From contig CM060915.1 of assembly GCA_030737875.1 (NCBI GenBank), positions 566,106,577 to 566,170,576 on the forward strand: a DNA stretch of 64,000 bases, read 5' to 3'. The stretch comes from Allium sativum. Taxonomy: Eukaryota > Streptophyta > Magnoliopsida > Asparagales > Amaryllidaceae. This document shows positions 1 through 11,740 of the stretch, piece by piece (the first letter of the stretch is position 1; every line of letters starts with the position of its first letter). A program made the position numbers and the translations under genes. The notes beneath the pieces are model-generated. The model was not told where the DNA came from. It saw only the letters and a program-made list of their open reading frames with translations, and did no database searches.

Positions 1-2414
1 TGGGTTTTGGGACGCGTCGTGTGGGAACCTCGGTTGATCGAGTGCGACGGGAGTTGGGGTGGAGGAACCCGCGGGGTCCGGGAGTTGAACGGAGGAGGCG
101 CAGGCACCTTCGGTGGACTGAGGAAGAAGAACGGAGCGAGTTTCTCCAATGAACCCATTCGAGGAAGAAAATGGAAACAGTGAAATCACTGTATACCTAC
201 TGATGATCGGATCAGGGGATATCGATGAAGTCTGGAGGCAGATGGCGATGTGTTGGAGTGGTCACTAGTGGTCGACAACGTCTTGTCGGCGTGTGCACGT
301 GCACAACTGTGCACTGGATCTGGAGGAAGAAAGGTGGTACTGGTAAAGGATAATTAGTACTTTAAGGGGGGAAAGGTAGTGCCAAACCTGGTACTTGGCA
401 TTTGCCAAACCGGTACTTTGGCACTTGCCAAATCTGTATTTCGGCACTTACCAAACCGGTACTTTGGCACTTGCCTAACCGGTACTTTGGCACTTGCCAG
501 ATCCAGTACTTTGGCACTTGCCAAACCTAGTATGTGGTACTTTGAAATAACCGGTACTTCGGTAAATACGAGATTTTAAATTTAAACAGTTTTAAATTTA
601 AAATTTAGAAAATAAATTAAAATTTAGAAATAAATAATTAATTAAATAAAAAGAGAGGTTTTATTTAATTGGTCAGAGGCAAGCGGAAAGGAAGTAGCAG
701 AAGACCGAAACGGAAAGTTCGACTATAGAAGTTCGACAGGTTTTAAAAGTAGAAATAATGAATGAATAATTAATTTAAATTATAAATTTAAATTATTTAT
801 GATTAATTAAATGTAAGAAGATAATTTACAAAGAAATTGGTAGTATGGAACGTCGTCTAAATAGCGATAGTAAACGAGGCGAAACACCGTGTGTGACGCA
901 CTCGCTTATTTCGCTCATTTGTAAATGATGATCAAAAACTGAAATAGATACCGTGTGCGACGCACACACTTTAAGCGTTCAATTTTAAAAGATAATTAAA
1001 TTATCCTGATATGAACAAAGTAAACATATACTATTGTGTGATGATAAATAATGGGTAAACTAAATTATAATCAGATTAAGCTGATAATTATTTATCGACC
1101 ATAAAATACATTGCGTACATCGTTTCGAAGAGTCCGGAATAATTATTCCACTTCGACTCGAAGTACACGACGTGTATTAGGATACTAAAGACAAAGATAT
1201 GCAAGGGCTATTTTAAACAGTATCTTCGGTCTGTTTAGTCCCATAACAAACCCGAATGGACGAGTGTCTAACAACGTATATCAGTTAGATTCTACACATC
1301 GAATTTACGAAAGTATATTACGTTGGTGGCGGAGAAATTCGTTGCTCTTAGCTTTATTGCCCGCAATATATTTGGGTAATTGAATGAGTGTTTCTGATGG
1401 ATACGACGATGTGGCATTCAAAGTAATTGAAAGAATAAACGTGACCTCAAAACCTCACAACCAATAAGTAACAAAAGTTGGGCTAGGCAGCATGGCTAGT
1501 TGGGTCATACCCAAGCAAGGATATTATCACCACCTAGAGAATATTCATATTTGTTACTTCTTTTCGATTCTGTATCTCCCGGGAACGGTTATGTTGGTAC
1601 TAACTGTAGATATGGTAATATATTCGTTACACTCAAGCTAAATGAGTGGATGGTCATGTGTGGCCGGGTTGCAAGACGTTCTTGTTGAACCCCAGTGTAT
1701 CCTCTCTAGAGTACACTGATCGGCAGGTGCTCCCATACCTTGTCTGTTGGAATCCAATCTCCAATAAGCGCTCTACGGCTTTTGATTTTATACTATATAC
1801 GTGAACATGACATGCAAGCGTTTCACTAGATGATTATTTATTTAATAAAAACTATCGTAATATCAAACGTGTTGATATAAAGTACTTGGGTCATTATCCA
1901 TATATTAATTATGGATTGATCTAAAGATTTCTAAAGTAAATGAATCTAGAAAACCATATTTCTTACTTCCCTGTTTACATCTTTTAACTGTGTTTACTCA
2001 CACTAGTCCCCTGACTGACCCAGAGTTTATTTTCTGTGTTTCCTAAACTCTTGGGTACTCATAATATTTATTATGAGTAGACAAGTAATTCAGGTAGGCA
2101 AGTGGAAACCTATGAAGTTCAAGTTTAAGACCAGTCTAGTAGCATATCCATATCTTTGTATCTAGTTTGAATATCTATATTATTCTAGTCATAATGTCTA
2201 ATTATGTTGTTGTACTATGGTAATGTATTATGATGATGTACTATGATGTATCAGACCCTGTTATGTAATATATCATGTATTTTGTGAAATTCCGCTGTGA
2301 GATTCTGATGTTTTCTTATTCTTCTATTCTATTAGTTCTATCTTTTCTACCTCATCTTCTAAATTCTTTCAATAATGACACGACTTTCGAGGCATCGAAA
2401 ATCGCGTCGTTACA
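1..2414 (+). mobile_element. Giant LTR (3' part), first of three in a chain
   Basis: The window opens inside a long terminal repeat. Position 1 matches position 5577 of the complete LTR at 3914-7987, so about 1.66 kb lies outside the window. The LTR ends ...GTCGTTACA at 2414 and is followed directly by a primer-binding site, which fixes the boundary. The sequence is colinear with the next LTR with only scattered substitutions (roughly 3% by eye). Short open frames in it (for example 1500-1688) are not conserved as coding and were left out. The element class is gypsy-like, inferred from the gag and the LTR termini TGTAA...TTACA. Confidence 0.9.
381..545. repeat. 23-bp dyad minisatellite inside giant LTR
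   Basis: About six and a half tandem copies of a 23-bp unit made of the perfect inverted repeat TTTGGCA-CT-TGCCAAA plus a CCGGTA linker. The array recurs at the same place in the other two LTRs (5953-6115 and 11591-11740). In RNA each unit could fold into a 7-bp stem. Confidence 0.9.
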
Positions 2415-2416
2415 GT

Positions 2417-2428
2417 TGGTATCAGAGC
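2417..2428 (+). other. Primer-binding site (initiator Met tRNA type)
   Basis: TGGTATCAGAGC starts two bases after the LTR end. This is the standard plant LTR-retrotransposon primer site complementary to the 3' end of initiator methionine tRNA. Confidence 0.9.
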
Positions 2429-2591
2429 TTAGGATTTCTGAAGACCTAGGATTTGTGTTAATGTTGAGAGAGCGTATTTTTATAAAAACTATTATAGTAT
2501 AGGGTGACCCTAGTTATTGATTTAAGTTATCCCTAAGACAATCTTCCGATTGAGTTATTGATTTTCAAACCGTATACACAGAAAGTTGAAA

Positions 2592-3287
2592 ATGAGTTCT
2601 CAAGGAAGACGAGGCCGAGGAGCGAGAAGGACAATCACGACCAATGGGCACATTGTTAATCAAAATCAAATGGATACTACTGAAGTGGTCCCAGCTCCAA
2701 CTCAGCAAAACTTTGCAATGATCTACAAGAATTACACTACTCTGGGAGGAAAAGTTTTTAAGGGTACTGAATCACTGATTGAAGTCCAAGCATGGATAAG
2801 ATCATGTGAGAAGATTTTTAAGGGACTGAAGTTGGACGACGAATATAAACGTCTCTTAGCTTCATGGAATCTAGAGGGAGCTGCAGCAATCTGGTGGGAA
2901 GCTCAGACTGCAAACACTCCTGAGGAAAATTTTACTTGGGCCATGTTCAAAGAAGCTTTTGAAGCTCAATATCTGCCAGCCACTGGGAAGACAAGGATGT
3001 ATCGGGACTTTATCGATCTAAAGCAAGAAGGCATGACTGTTACCGAATACGAAAACAAGTTCAATGCACTGTCAAGCTTTGGACTGAAGTTGGTAAATAC
3101 TGCACTGAAGAAGAACGAGATGTTTGTAGCTGGACTGAAGGATAGTCTGCAAGGCCATATGATGGGACATCTAAAAGACCCATTTGTTGAATTAGTAGAT
3201 CTAGCACTTAGGTATGAAGCCTTGGATGCTAAGAAACCAACAGCAGAAAAGGCAAAGACTGGAGAAATCAGTGGAGAGAATCCCTAG
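2592..3287 (+). CDS. Gag, capsid part (gypsy-type), copy 1
   Basis: Encodes 231 residues from the first ATG (MSSQGRRGRG...). An in-frame TTG two codons upstream was not used. The middle (about residues 80-175) is a retrotransposon gag/capsid domain: LEGAAAIWWEAQ, then FKEAFEAQYLP, then the T-EYENKF segment typical of Ty3/gypsy gag. The N-terminus is basic and glycine/arginine-rich. The frame stops at a TAG, after which the same frame continues with a zinc knuckle, so this is the front of a longer gag. No protease, reverse transcriptase, RNase H or integrase follows, so the element is non-autonomous. The second unit (8165-8860) encodes a nearly identical product with about nine differences and the same stop. 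Confidence 0.85.
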   Translation: MSSQGRRGRGARRTITTNGHIVNQNQMDTTEVVPAPTQQNFAMIYKNYTTLGGKVFKGTESLIEVQAWIRSCEKIFKGLKLDDEYKRLLASWNLEGAAAIWWEAQTANTPEENFTWAMFKEAFEAQYLPATGKTRMYRDFIDLKQEGMTVTEYENKFNALSSFGLKLVNTALKKNEMFVAGLKDSLQGHMMGHLKDPFVELVDLALRYEALDAKKPTAEKAKTGEISGENP

Positions 3288-3687
3288 AAGAGGAAATTCA
3301 ATCCAAATTGGGAGAACAAGGAAGAAGGAGATACAGGGGAAGAGAATTATGAAAATCGTTTCAAGAATGTTCTGTGTCACAACTGCAAATAGAAGGGACA
3401 TATTGCTAGACTTTGTAAGGAGCCAAAGGATAAGGAACCCGAACAAACCCAACAGCAAAAGAAACCTCAGCAACAGGCAGCAGCAGAATCAGAATCAGAG
3501 AAATGAGATGGTGATAAAGAACCTATGTTTCAATTGCCATCAGCCTGGACACCTGATCAAGGATAGCCCACTGATGGAGAAGGCACCACAGCCTAATGTT
3601 TATGCTATCATGAATGAGCTGTCAATTGCTGGGGGCATGAAAGGAAAAGGAATCATGAAATGCACCTATGCAGTGTCAGAGGAGTAA
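3288..3687 (+). pseudogene. Gag 3' part with two zinc knuckles, broken frame, copy 1
   Basis: Downstream of the TAG the original frame encodes CHNC-K-stop-KG-H-IARL-C, a CCHC zinc knuckle with a TAG inside it (about 3373-3414), then a Q/K-rich linker and another stop. A second knuckle, CFNCHQPGHLIKDS, lies in a different frame (about 3528-3570). Its last cysteine is serine here but intact in copy 2. Nucleocapsid knuckles normally bind the packaged RNA. Two nonsense codons plus a frameshift make this part a pseudogene unless readthrough and frameshifting occur. Confidence 0.75.
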
Positions 3688-3913
3688 GATAGAGAGATGT
3701 GATGGACTATATATATGAATATTATATGATAGCTTATAACTTGAATTAGTCAACTATAACCCTAAGTATGGTAGTATGTTATGTTCGAGTATAGAACTAG
3801 TGTATGGTTATGATGTCCTAAGTAGCTATGGTATGAAGTATTATCATTTGGGAAAATCTTTCTATCTTTCTTACTTTAATTTCGAGGATGGAATTCTTTT
3901 AAGTCGGGTGGAC
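3688..3913 (+). other. 3' non-coding end of internal region and polypurine tract
   Basis: Contains no pol sequence. It ends in TTTCGAGGATGGAATTCTTT followed by the purine-rich AAGTCGGGTGGA, which abuts the next LTR (TG at 3914). In copy 2 the tract reads AAGTGGGGTGGA, so this copy carries a G-to-C change. This is the usual arrangement at the 3' end of gypsy elements, where plus-strand DNA synthesis is primed. Confidence 0.75.
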
Positions 3914-4763
3914 TGTATTGTCCCGACTTTTTCTAGCCTTTGATGTTTAATTTTAATAAAGAAATTAAATTAAATGATAATTGATAAAACAATTATATAT
4001 TGTATAATGCACATATTTAAGACTTGAAATATATTGGAATATAACAATATATAGATATATATGTATACTTTAAAACATGTATATAGTTGAAACATAACAT
4101 AGAAATTAGCAAGAATATAACAAACAAAAGGCCTTAAACTTTCACACAAATAAGGAGCAAAGTATACATATGGAAGGAGGGGGTATGTGTCACTTTGAAA
4201 ATAATACGTATAAAAGGGGTATTAGTCATTCTAAAAATACAATGGGGTTTTTAAATAAAAACAAAAGACAAAACAAATATACATGGACAAGAACAATTCG
4301 TCCATAACAACAAATAAATGATACATATAAACTTTGCATATAACATGTTTGACAAATTGCCATAGTAAAATATCAAGAGTAAATATATGAAAAGACAATA
4401 CCCATTTATGTGATGTTACCAAAAATAGTAAGACTAAGGTAGGAGAACATCACCTAGAAACACCTAAATGCAAGTTGTATGAATATACAAATATGCTTTA
4501 GCAAAATATCTCAAATTCTTAAGAATGAAGAAACCATTTTTTATAATGCAAGATGTGATAGGCATTTAATGAAATCATGGGTGAAAGGGACATGTTTCTA
4601 GAAACATAACATAGGACAAAGGGATTGGAGCATATACAAATTGATTGCTTCATGTATTTTCTCCTTGAAACATGGAGTAGGGGCTAAACAAGAGGAGTAA
4701 GGCTATTAGGAAAATCACTGTAGAACTATGTGAAGGAAATTGTTTTAAAACTCTTGAGCTTGG

Positions 4764-4772
4764 CTATAAATA
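4764..4772 (+). promoter_or_regulatory. LTR core promoter (TATA box)
   Basis: GGCTATAAATACC is followed about 25-35 bases later by a pyrimidine/adenine-rich start region (CATTTCCTTCACAAACAAC). It is conserved in the next LTR at 10345-10353. It is the most promoter-like sequence in the LTR and would put about 0.88 kb in U3. Confidence 0.65.
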
Positions 4773-5159
4773 CCATCACAGACTCTCTACATTTCCTTCA
4801 CAAACAACTCTAAATTTACACAAAATACTGAAATGAAATCTCAGGAATTTGGAAAGCTTTGATGTGAGTAAACCTGTTTAATGTTTTACGGTAAAACAGT
4901 TTTGTGTGTGCTTAGTTTGACTACAAGTTCATGTATGTAAACACCATCATTTTGCTAGAACAACAACTCATGTGGATGATAAAAACCCTTGCTTATATTT
5001 GACACATTCATATATACCAGTGCCAGATGTTTGTATAAGTATGAATGGTTTAAACCTTTACCTTATAACCATTAATGTGTTTCTATTAAACACAAAATAT
5101 CATCTTAGAAGAGAACCATACCATTTGGTTCACACTAGGTCAACATACAAGTAGATCTA

Positions 5160-5193
<34 letters not shown>

Positions 5194-5952
5194 GCTATAC
5201 AAGATAGAAAACATGGCATCAAACCCTTATGCAAGAAAACAGTTTCACAGAGAGGAACTCTGTAAGTCCTCTGTATACACGAAAATTCAAATCAAATGGA
5301 AACATGTTTTAATTATATAAATGGAATCAAGGCACAGGATAATGATTTTTAGTGGCGATCTCATCATTTTTAACTATGTGGAACTCGAGAATTTTGGGGA
5401 TGGACTGAAAATGGGTTTGAAGAATTTCCGACGATCGGCGCCGTCGAACTCCACGGCGCGAGGCGTGGAGGAGCATAGGGGTCCATAGATCATCGGAAAA
5501 ATGTAAAATAAATTTTGCATTGCATAAATTTTGAGAACGAATCAAACATAGGGTTTTAAATTTTTTTGGGTACATGGGTTTTGGGATGCGTCGTGTGGGA
5601 CCCTCGGTTAATCGAGTGCGACGGGAGTTGGGGTGGAGGAACCCGCGGGGTCCGAGAGTTGAACGGAGGAGGCGCAGGCACCTTCGGTGACTGAGGAAGA
5701 AGAACGGAGCGAGTTTCTCCAATGAACCCATTCGAGGAAGAAAATGGAAACAATGAAATCACTGTATACCTACTGATGATCGGATCAGGGGATATCGATG
5801 AAGTCTGGAGGCGGAAGGCGATGTGTTAGAGTGGTCACTAGTGGTCGACAACGTCTTGTCGGCGTGTGCACGTGCATAACTGTGCACTGGATCTGGAAGA
5901 AGAAAGGTGGTACTGGTAAAGGAAAATTAGTACTTTAAGGGGGGAAAGGTAG

Positions 5953-6115
5953 TGCCAAACCTGGTACTTGGCATTTGCCAAACCGGTACTTTGGCACTTG
6001 CCAAATCTGTATTTTGGCACTTGCCAAACCGGTACTTTGGCACTTGCCAAACCGGTACTTTGGCACTTGCCAGATCCAGTACTTTGGCACTTGCCAAACC
6101 TGGTATGTGGTACTT
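5953..6115. repeat. 23-bp dyad minisatellite, LTR 2
   Basis: Same TTTGGCACTTGCCAAA-based array as at 381-545, about 1.15 kb downstream of the TATA box and so inside the predicted transcript. Confidence 0.9.
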
Positions 6116-7989
6116 TGAAATAACCGGTACTTCGGTAAATACGAGATTTTAAATTTAAACAGTTTTAAATTTAAAATTTAGAAAATAAATTAAAATTTAG
6201 AAATAAATAATTAAATAAATAAAAAGAGAGGTTTTATTTAATTGGTCAGAGGCAAGTGGAAAGGAAGTAGCAGAAGACCAAAATGGAAAGTCCGACTATA
6301 GAAGTTCGACAGGTTTTAAAAGTAGAAATAATAAATGAATAATTAATTTAAATTATAAATTTAAATTATTTATGATTAAATAAATGTAAGAAGATAATTT
6401 ATAAAGAAATTGGAAGTATGGAACGTCTTCTAAATAGCGATGATAAACGAGGCGAAACACCATGTGTGACGCACTCGCTTATTTCGCTCATTTGTAAATG
6501 ATGATCAAAAACTGAAATAGATACCGTGTGCGACGCACACACTTTAAGCGTTCAATTTTAAAAGATAATTAAATTATCCTAATATGAACAAAGTAAACAT
6601 ATATTATTGTGTGATGATAAATAATGTGTAAACTAAATTATAATCAGATTAAGCTGATAATTATTTATCGACCATAAAATACATTGCGTACATCGTTTCG
6701 AAGAGTCCGGAATAATTATTCCACTTCGACACGAAGTACACGACGCGTATTAGGTTACTAAAGACAAAGATATGCAAGGGCTATTTTAAATAGTATCTTC
6801 GGTCTGTTCAGTCCCATAACAAACCCGAATGGACGAGTGTCTGACAACGTATATCAGTTAGATTCTACACATCGAATTTACGAAAGTATATTACATTGGT
6901 GGCGGAGAAATTCGTTGCTCTTAGCTTTATTGCCCGCAATATATTTGGGTAATCGAATGAGTGTTTCTGATGGATACGACGATGTGGCATTCAAAGTAAT
7001 TGAAAGAATAAACGTGACCTCAAAACCTCACAACCAATAAGTAACAAAAGTTGGGCTAGGCAGCATGGCTAGTTGGGTCATACCCAAGCAAGGATATTAT
7101 CACCACCAAGAGAATATTCATATTTGTCACTTCTTTTCGATTCTGTATCTCCCGGGAACGGTTATGTTGGTACCAACTGTAGAGGTGGTAATATATTCGT
7201 TACACTCAAGCTAAATGAGTGGATGGTCATGTGTGGCCGGGTTGCAAGACGTTCTTGTTGAACCCCAGTGTATCCTCTCTACAGTACACTGATCGGCAGG
7301 TGCTCCCATACCTTGTCTATTGAAATCCAATCTCCAATAAGCGCTCTACGGCTTTTGATTTTATACTATATACGTGAACATGACATGCAAGCGTTTCACT
7401 AGATGATTATTTATTTAATAAAAACTATCGTAATATCAAACGTTTTGATATAAAGTACTTGGGTCATTATCCATATATTAGTTATGGATTGATCTAAATA
7501 TTTCTAAAGTAAATGAATCTAGAAAACCATATTTCTTACTTCCCTGTTTACATCTTTTAACTGTGTTTACTCACACCAGTCCCTTGACTGACCCAGAGTT
7601 TATTTTCTGTGTTTCCTAAACTCTTGGGTACTCATAATATTTATTATGAGTAGACAAGTAATTCAGGTAGGCAAGTGGAAACCTATGAAGTTCAAGTTTA
7701 AGACCAGTCTAGTAGCATATCCATATCTATGTATCTAGTTTGATTATCTATATTATTCTAGTCATAATGTCTAATTATGCTGTTGTACTATGGTAATGTA
7801 TTATGATGATGTACTATGATGTATCAGACCCTGTTATGTAATATATCAAGTATTTTGTGAAATTCCGCTGTGAGATTCTGATGTTTTCTTATTCTTCTAT
7901 TTTATTAGTTCTATCTTTTATATCTCATCTTCTAAATTCTTTCAATAATGACACGACTTTCGAGGCATCGAAAATCGCATCGTTACAGT

Positions 7990-8001
7990 TGGTATCAGAG
8001 C
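7990..8001 (+). other. Primer-binding site, second unit
   Basis: TGGTATCAGAGC two bases after the LTR end at 7987, identical to the site at 2417-2428. Confidence 0.9.
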
Positions 8002-8164
8002 TTAGGATTTCTGAAGACCTAGGCTTTGAGTTACTGTTGAGAGAGCGTATTTTTATAAAAACTATTATAGTATAGGGTGACCCTAGTTATTGATTTAAGT
8101 TATCCCTAAGACAATCTTCCGATTGAGTTATTGATTTTCAAACCGTATACACAGAAAGTTGAAA

Positions 8165-8860
8165 ATGAGTTCTCAAGGAAGACGAGGCCGAGGAGCGAGA
8201 GGGACAACCATGACCAATGGGCACATTGTTAATCAAAATCGAATGGATACTACTGAAGTGGTCCCAGCTCAAACTCAGCAAAACTTTGCAATGATCTACA
8301 AGAATTACACTACTCTGGGAGGAAAAGTTTTTAAGGGTACTGAATCACTGATTGAAGTCCAAGCATGGATAAGATCATGTGAGAAAATTTTTAAGGGACT
8401 GAAGTTGGACGACGAATATAAACATCTCTTAGCTTCATTGAATCTAGAGGGAGCTGCAGCAATCTGGTGGGAAGCTCAGACTGCAAACACTCCTGAGGAA
8501 AATTTTACTTGGGCCATGTTCAAAGAAGCTTTTGAAGCTCAATATCTGCCAGCCACTGTGAAGACAAGGATGTATCGGGACTTTATCGATCTAAAGCAAG
8601 AAGGCATGACTGTTACCGAATACGAAAACAAGTTCAATGCACTATCAAGCTTTGGACTGAAGTTGGTAAATACTGCACTGAAGAAGAACGAGATGTTTGT
8701 AGCTGGACTGAAGGATAGTCTGCAAGGCCATATGATGGGACATCTAAAAGACCCATTTGTTGAATTAGTAGATCTAGCACTTAGGTATGAAGCCTTGGAT
8801 GCTAAGAAACCAACAACAGAAAAGGCAAAGACTGGAGAAATCAGTGGAGAGAATCCCTAG
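8165..8860 (+). CDS. Gag, capsid part, copy 2
   Basis: 231 codons from ATG, colinear with the gag at 2592-3287. It has the same retrotransposon capsid domain (LEGAAAIWWEAQ, FKEAFEAQYLP) and ends at the same TAG. Amino-acid differences are few (for example R to H and W to L near residues 87-92, and G to V near 131). No pol follows. Sharing the stop shows that the nonsense codon was already present in the parent of both units. Confidence 0.85.
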   Translation: MSSQGRRGRGARGTTMTNGHIVNQNRMDTTEVVPAQTQQNFAMIYKNYTTLGGKVFKGTESLIEVQAWIRSCEKIFKGLKLDDEYKHLLASLNLEGAAAIWWEAQTANTPEENFTWAMFKEAFEAQYLPATVKTRMYRDFIDLKQEGMTVTEYENKFNALSSFGLKLVNTALKKNEMFVAGLKDSLQGHMMGHLKDPFVELVDLALRYEALDAKKPTTEKAKTGEISGENP

Positions 8861-9260
8861 AAGAGGAAATTCAATCCAAATTGGGAGAACATGGAAGAAG
8901 GAGATACAGGGGAAGAGAAGTATGAAAATCGTTTCAAGAATGTTCTGTGTCACAACTGCAAATAGAAGGGACATATTGCTAGACTTTGTAAGGAGCCAAA
9001 GGATAAGGAACCCGAACAAACCCAACAGCAAAAGAAACCTCAGCAACAGGCAGCAGCAGAATCAGAATCAGAGAAATGAGATGGTGATAAAGAACCTTTG
9101 TTTCAATTGCCATCAGCTTAGACACCTGACCAAGGACTGCCCACTGATGGAGAAGGCACCACAGCCTAATATTTATGCTATCATGAATGAGCTATCAATT
9201 GCTGGGGGCATGAAAGGAAAAGGAATCATGAAACGCACCTATGTAGTGTCAAAGGAGTAA
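8861..9260 (+). pseudogene. Gag 3' part with zinc knuckles, copy 2
   Basis: The first knuckle, CHNC...GHIARLC, is interrupted by the same TAG as in copy 1. The second, CFNCHQLRHLTKDC, has all four zinc ligands but lies in another frame. Its usual glycine before the histidine is arginine. Confidence 0.75.
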
Positions 9261-9486
9261 GATGGAGAGATGTGATGGACTATATATATGAATATTATAT
9301 GATAGCTTATAACTTGAATTAGTTAACTATAACCCTAAGTATGGTAGTATGTTATGCGCGAGTATAGAACTAGTGTATGGTTATGATGTCCTAAGTAGCT
9401 ATGGTATGAAGTATTATCTTTTGGGAAAATCTTTCTATCTTTCTTACTTTAATTTCGAGGACGAAATTCTTTTAAGTGGGGTGGAC
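9261..9486 (+). other. 3' non-coding end and polypurine tract, second unit
   Basis: Ends with TTTCGAGGACGAAATTCTTT and AAGTGGGGTGGAC just before the LTR that starts TGTAATGTCCCGAC at 9487. No coding sequence is recognised. Confidence 0.75.
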
Positions 9487-10344
9487 TGTAATGTCCCGAC
9501 TTTTTCTAGCCTTTGATGTTTAATTTTAATAAAGAAATTAAATTAAATGATAATTGATAAAACAATTATATATTGTATAATGCACATATTTAAGACTTGA
9601 AATATATTGGAATATAACAATATATAGATGTATATGTATACTTTAAAACATGTATATAGTTGAAACATAACATAGAAATTAGCAAGAATATAACAAACAA
9701 AAGGCCTTAAACTTTCACACAAATAAGGAGCAAAGTTTACATATGGAAGGAGGGGGTATGTGTCACTTTAAAAATAATACATATAAAAGGGGTATTGGTC
9801 ATTCTTAAAATACAATGGGGTTTTTAAATAAAAACAAAAGACAAAACAAATATACATAGACAAGAACAATTCGGCCATAACAACAAATACATGATACATA
9901 TAAACTTTGCATATAACATGTTTGACAAATTGCCATAGTAAAATATCAAGAGTAAATATATGAAAAGACAATACCCATTTATGTGATGTCACCAAAAATA
10001 GTAAGACTAAGGTAGGAGAACATCACCTAGAAACACCTAAATGCAAGTTGTATGAATATACAAATATGCTTTAGCAAAATATCTCAAATTCTTAAGAATG
10101 AAGAAACCATTTTTTATAATCCAAGAAGTGATAGGCATTTAATGAAATCATGGATGAAAGGGACATGTTTCTAGAAACATAAAATAGGACAAAGGGATTG
10201 GAGGATATTTAGATATACAAGTAGATTGCTTCATGTATTGTCTCCTTGAAACATGGAATAGGGGCTAAACAAGAGGAGTAAGGCTATTAGGAAAATCACT
10301 GTAGAACTATGTGAAGGAAATCGTTTTAAAACTCTCGAGCTTGG

Positions 10345-10353
10345 CTATAAATA
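10345..10353 (+). promoter_or_regulatory. LTR core promoter (TATA box), LTR 3
   Basis: CTATAAATA in the same context as 4764-4772. If active here it would transcribe rightward through the LTR toward the copia remnant and then antisense to DMP copy A. Confidence 0.6.
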
Positions 10354-10751
10354 CCATCACAGACTCTCTACATTTCCTTCACAAACAACTCTAAATTTAC
10401 ACAAAATACTGAAGTGAAATCTCTGGAATTTGGAAAGCTTTGATGTGAGTAAACTTGTTTAAAATCCTGTTTAATGTTTTACGGTAAAACAGTTTTGTGT
10501 GTGTTTAGTTTAACTGCAAGTTCATGTATGTAAACAGCATCATTTTGCTGGAACAACAACTCATGTGGATGATAAAAACCCTTGCTTATATTTGTCACAT
10601 TCATATATACCAGTACCAGATGTTTGTATAAGTATGAATGGTTGAAACCTTTACCTTATAACCATTACTGTGTTTCTGTTAAACACAAAATATCATCTTA
10701 GAAGAGAACCATACCATTTGGTTCACACTAGGTCAACATACAAGTAGATCT

Positions 10752-10832
10752 AATATATATATATATATGTATGTATGTATATTATATATATATATATATC
10801 TGTGTGTGTGTGTGTTTGTATATATATATGCT
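10752..10832. repeat. AT / GTAT / TG microsatellite in LTR 3
   Basis: Runs of TA, GTAT and TG dinucleotides. Longer than the matching tract in LTR 2 (about 5159-5193). Confidence 0.85.
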
Positions 10833-11590
10833 ATACAAACTAGAAAACATGGCATCAAACCCTTATGCAAGAAAACAGTTTAATAGAGAGGAACTTTGTA
10901 AGTCCTCTGTATACACGAAAATTCAAATCAAATGGAAACATGTTTTAATTATATGAATGGAATCAAGGCACAGGATAATGATTTTTAGTAGCGATCTCAT
11001 GATTTTTAACTATGTGGAACTCGAGAATTTTGGGGATGGACGGAAAATGGGTTTGGAGGAATTTCCGATGATCGGCGCCGTCGAACTCCAGGGCGCGAGG
11101 CGTGGAGGAGCGTGGCGGTTCATAGATCATCGGAAAAATGTAAGATAATTTTTCCATTGCATAAATTTCAAGAACGAATCAAACATAGGGTTTTAAACAG
11201 TTTTGGGTGCATGGGTTTTGGGATGCGTTGTGTGGGACCCTCGTTTGATCGAGTGCGACGGGAGTTGGGGTGGAGGAGCCCGCGGGATCAGGGAGTTGAA
11301 CGGAGGAGGTGCAGGCACTTCCGGTGGATTGAGGAAGAAGGACAGAGCGAGTTTCTCCGATGAACCCATTCGAGGAAGAAAATGGAAACAGTGAAATCAC
11401 TGTATACCCACTGATGATCGGATCAGGGAACATCGACGAAGTCTGGGGGCGGAAGGCGATGTGTTGGAGTGGTCACTGGTGGTCGACGACGTCTGGTTGG
11501 CGTGTGCACGTGCGCAACTATGCACTGGATCTGGAGGAAGAAAGGTGGTACTGGTAACGGAAAAGTAGTACTTTAAGGGGGGAAAGATAG

Positions 11591-11740
11591 CGCCAAACCT
11601 GGTACTTGGCATTTGCCAAACCGGTACTTTGGCACTTGCCAAACCGGTATTTTGGCACTTGCCAAACCGGTACTTTTGCACTTGCCAAACCGGTAATTTT
11701 GCACTTACCAAACCTGGTATGTGGTACTTTGAAATAACTG
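11591..11740. repeat. 23-bp dyad minisatellite, LTR 3
   Basis: Third instance of the TTTGGCA/TGCCAAA array. Several units carry changes that break the dyad (for example TTTTGCA). Confidence 0.88.

Larger units (their letters stand above)
3914..7987 (+). mobile_element. Complete giant LTR (4074 bp)
   Basis: Begins TGTATTGTCCCGAC after a polypurine tract and ends ATCGTTACA before a primer site, so both ends are fixed by function. The termini are the inverted TGTAA/TTACA, with the first copy carrying one change. It holds a strong TATA box near 4764, a GC-rich stretch (about 5390-5720), a dyad minisatellite (5953-6115) and a conserved block near its 3' end (7571-7602). If transcription starts near 4795, the transcript carries about 3.2 kb of leader before gag. 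Open frames such as 5327-5731 (minus) and 6837-7040 are probably incidental. Confidence 0.92.

Noticed and set aside
381..545. Regular repeats resembling a CRISPR array
   Set aside because: Units are directly abutting with no unique spacers, inside a plant LTR.
2417..2428. tRNA-like match (TGGTATCAGAGC) here and at 7990, 14250, 30508
   Set aside because: Only the 12-base primer complement is present; there is no tRNA gene body.
5327..5731. 134-codon antisense frame over the GC-rich part of LTR 2
   Set aside because: Frame broken by indels in LTR 3, no recognisable domain, arginine/proline-rich composition as expected from GC-rich non-coding DNA.
6837..7040. Recurrent open frame (SDNVYQLDSTHRIYES...) in giant LTRs, with a segment DGYDDVAFKV that differs only at third positions in the minus giant LTR
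   Set aside because: The changes are mostly CpG-to-TpG transitions, surrounding sequence is frameshifted, and LTR 1 has a stop in the frame. Explained by methylation decay rather than coding constraint.
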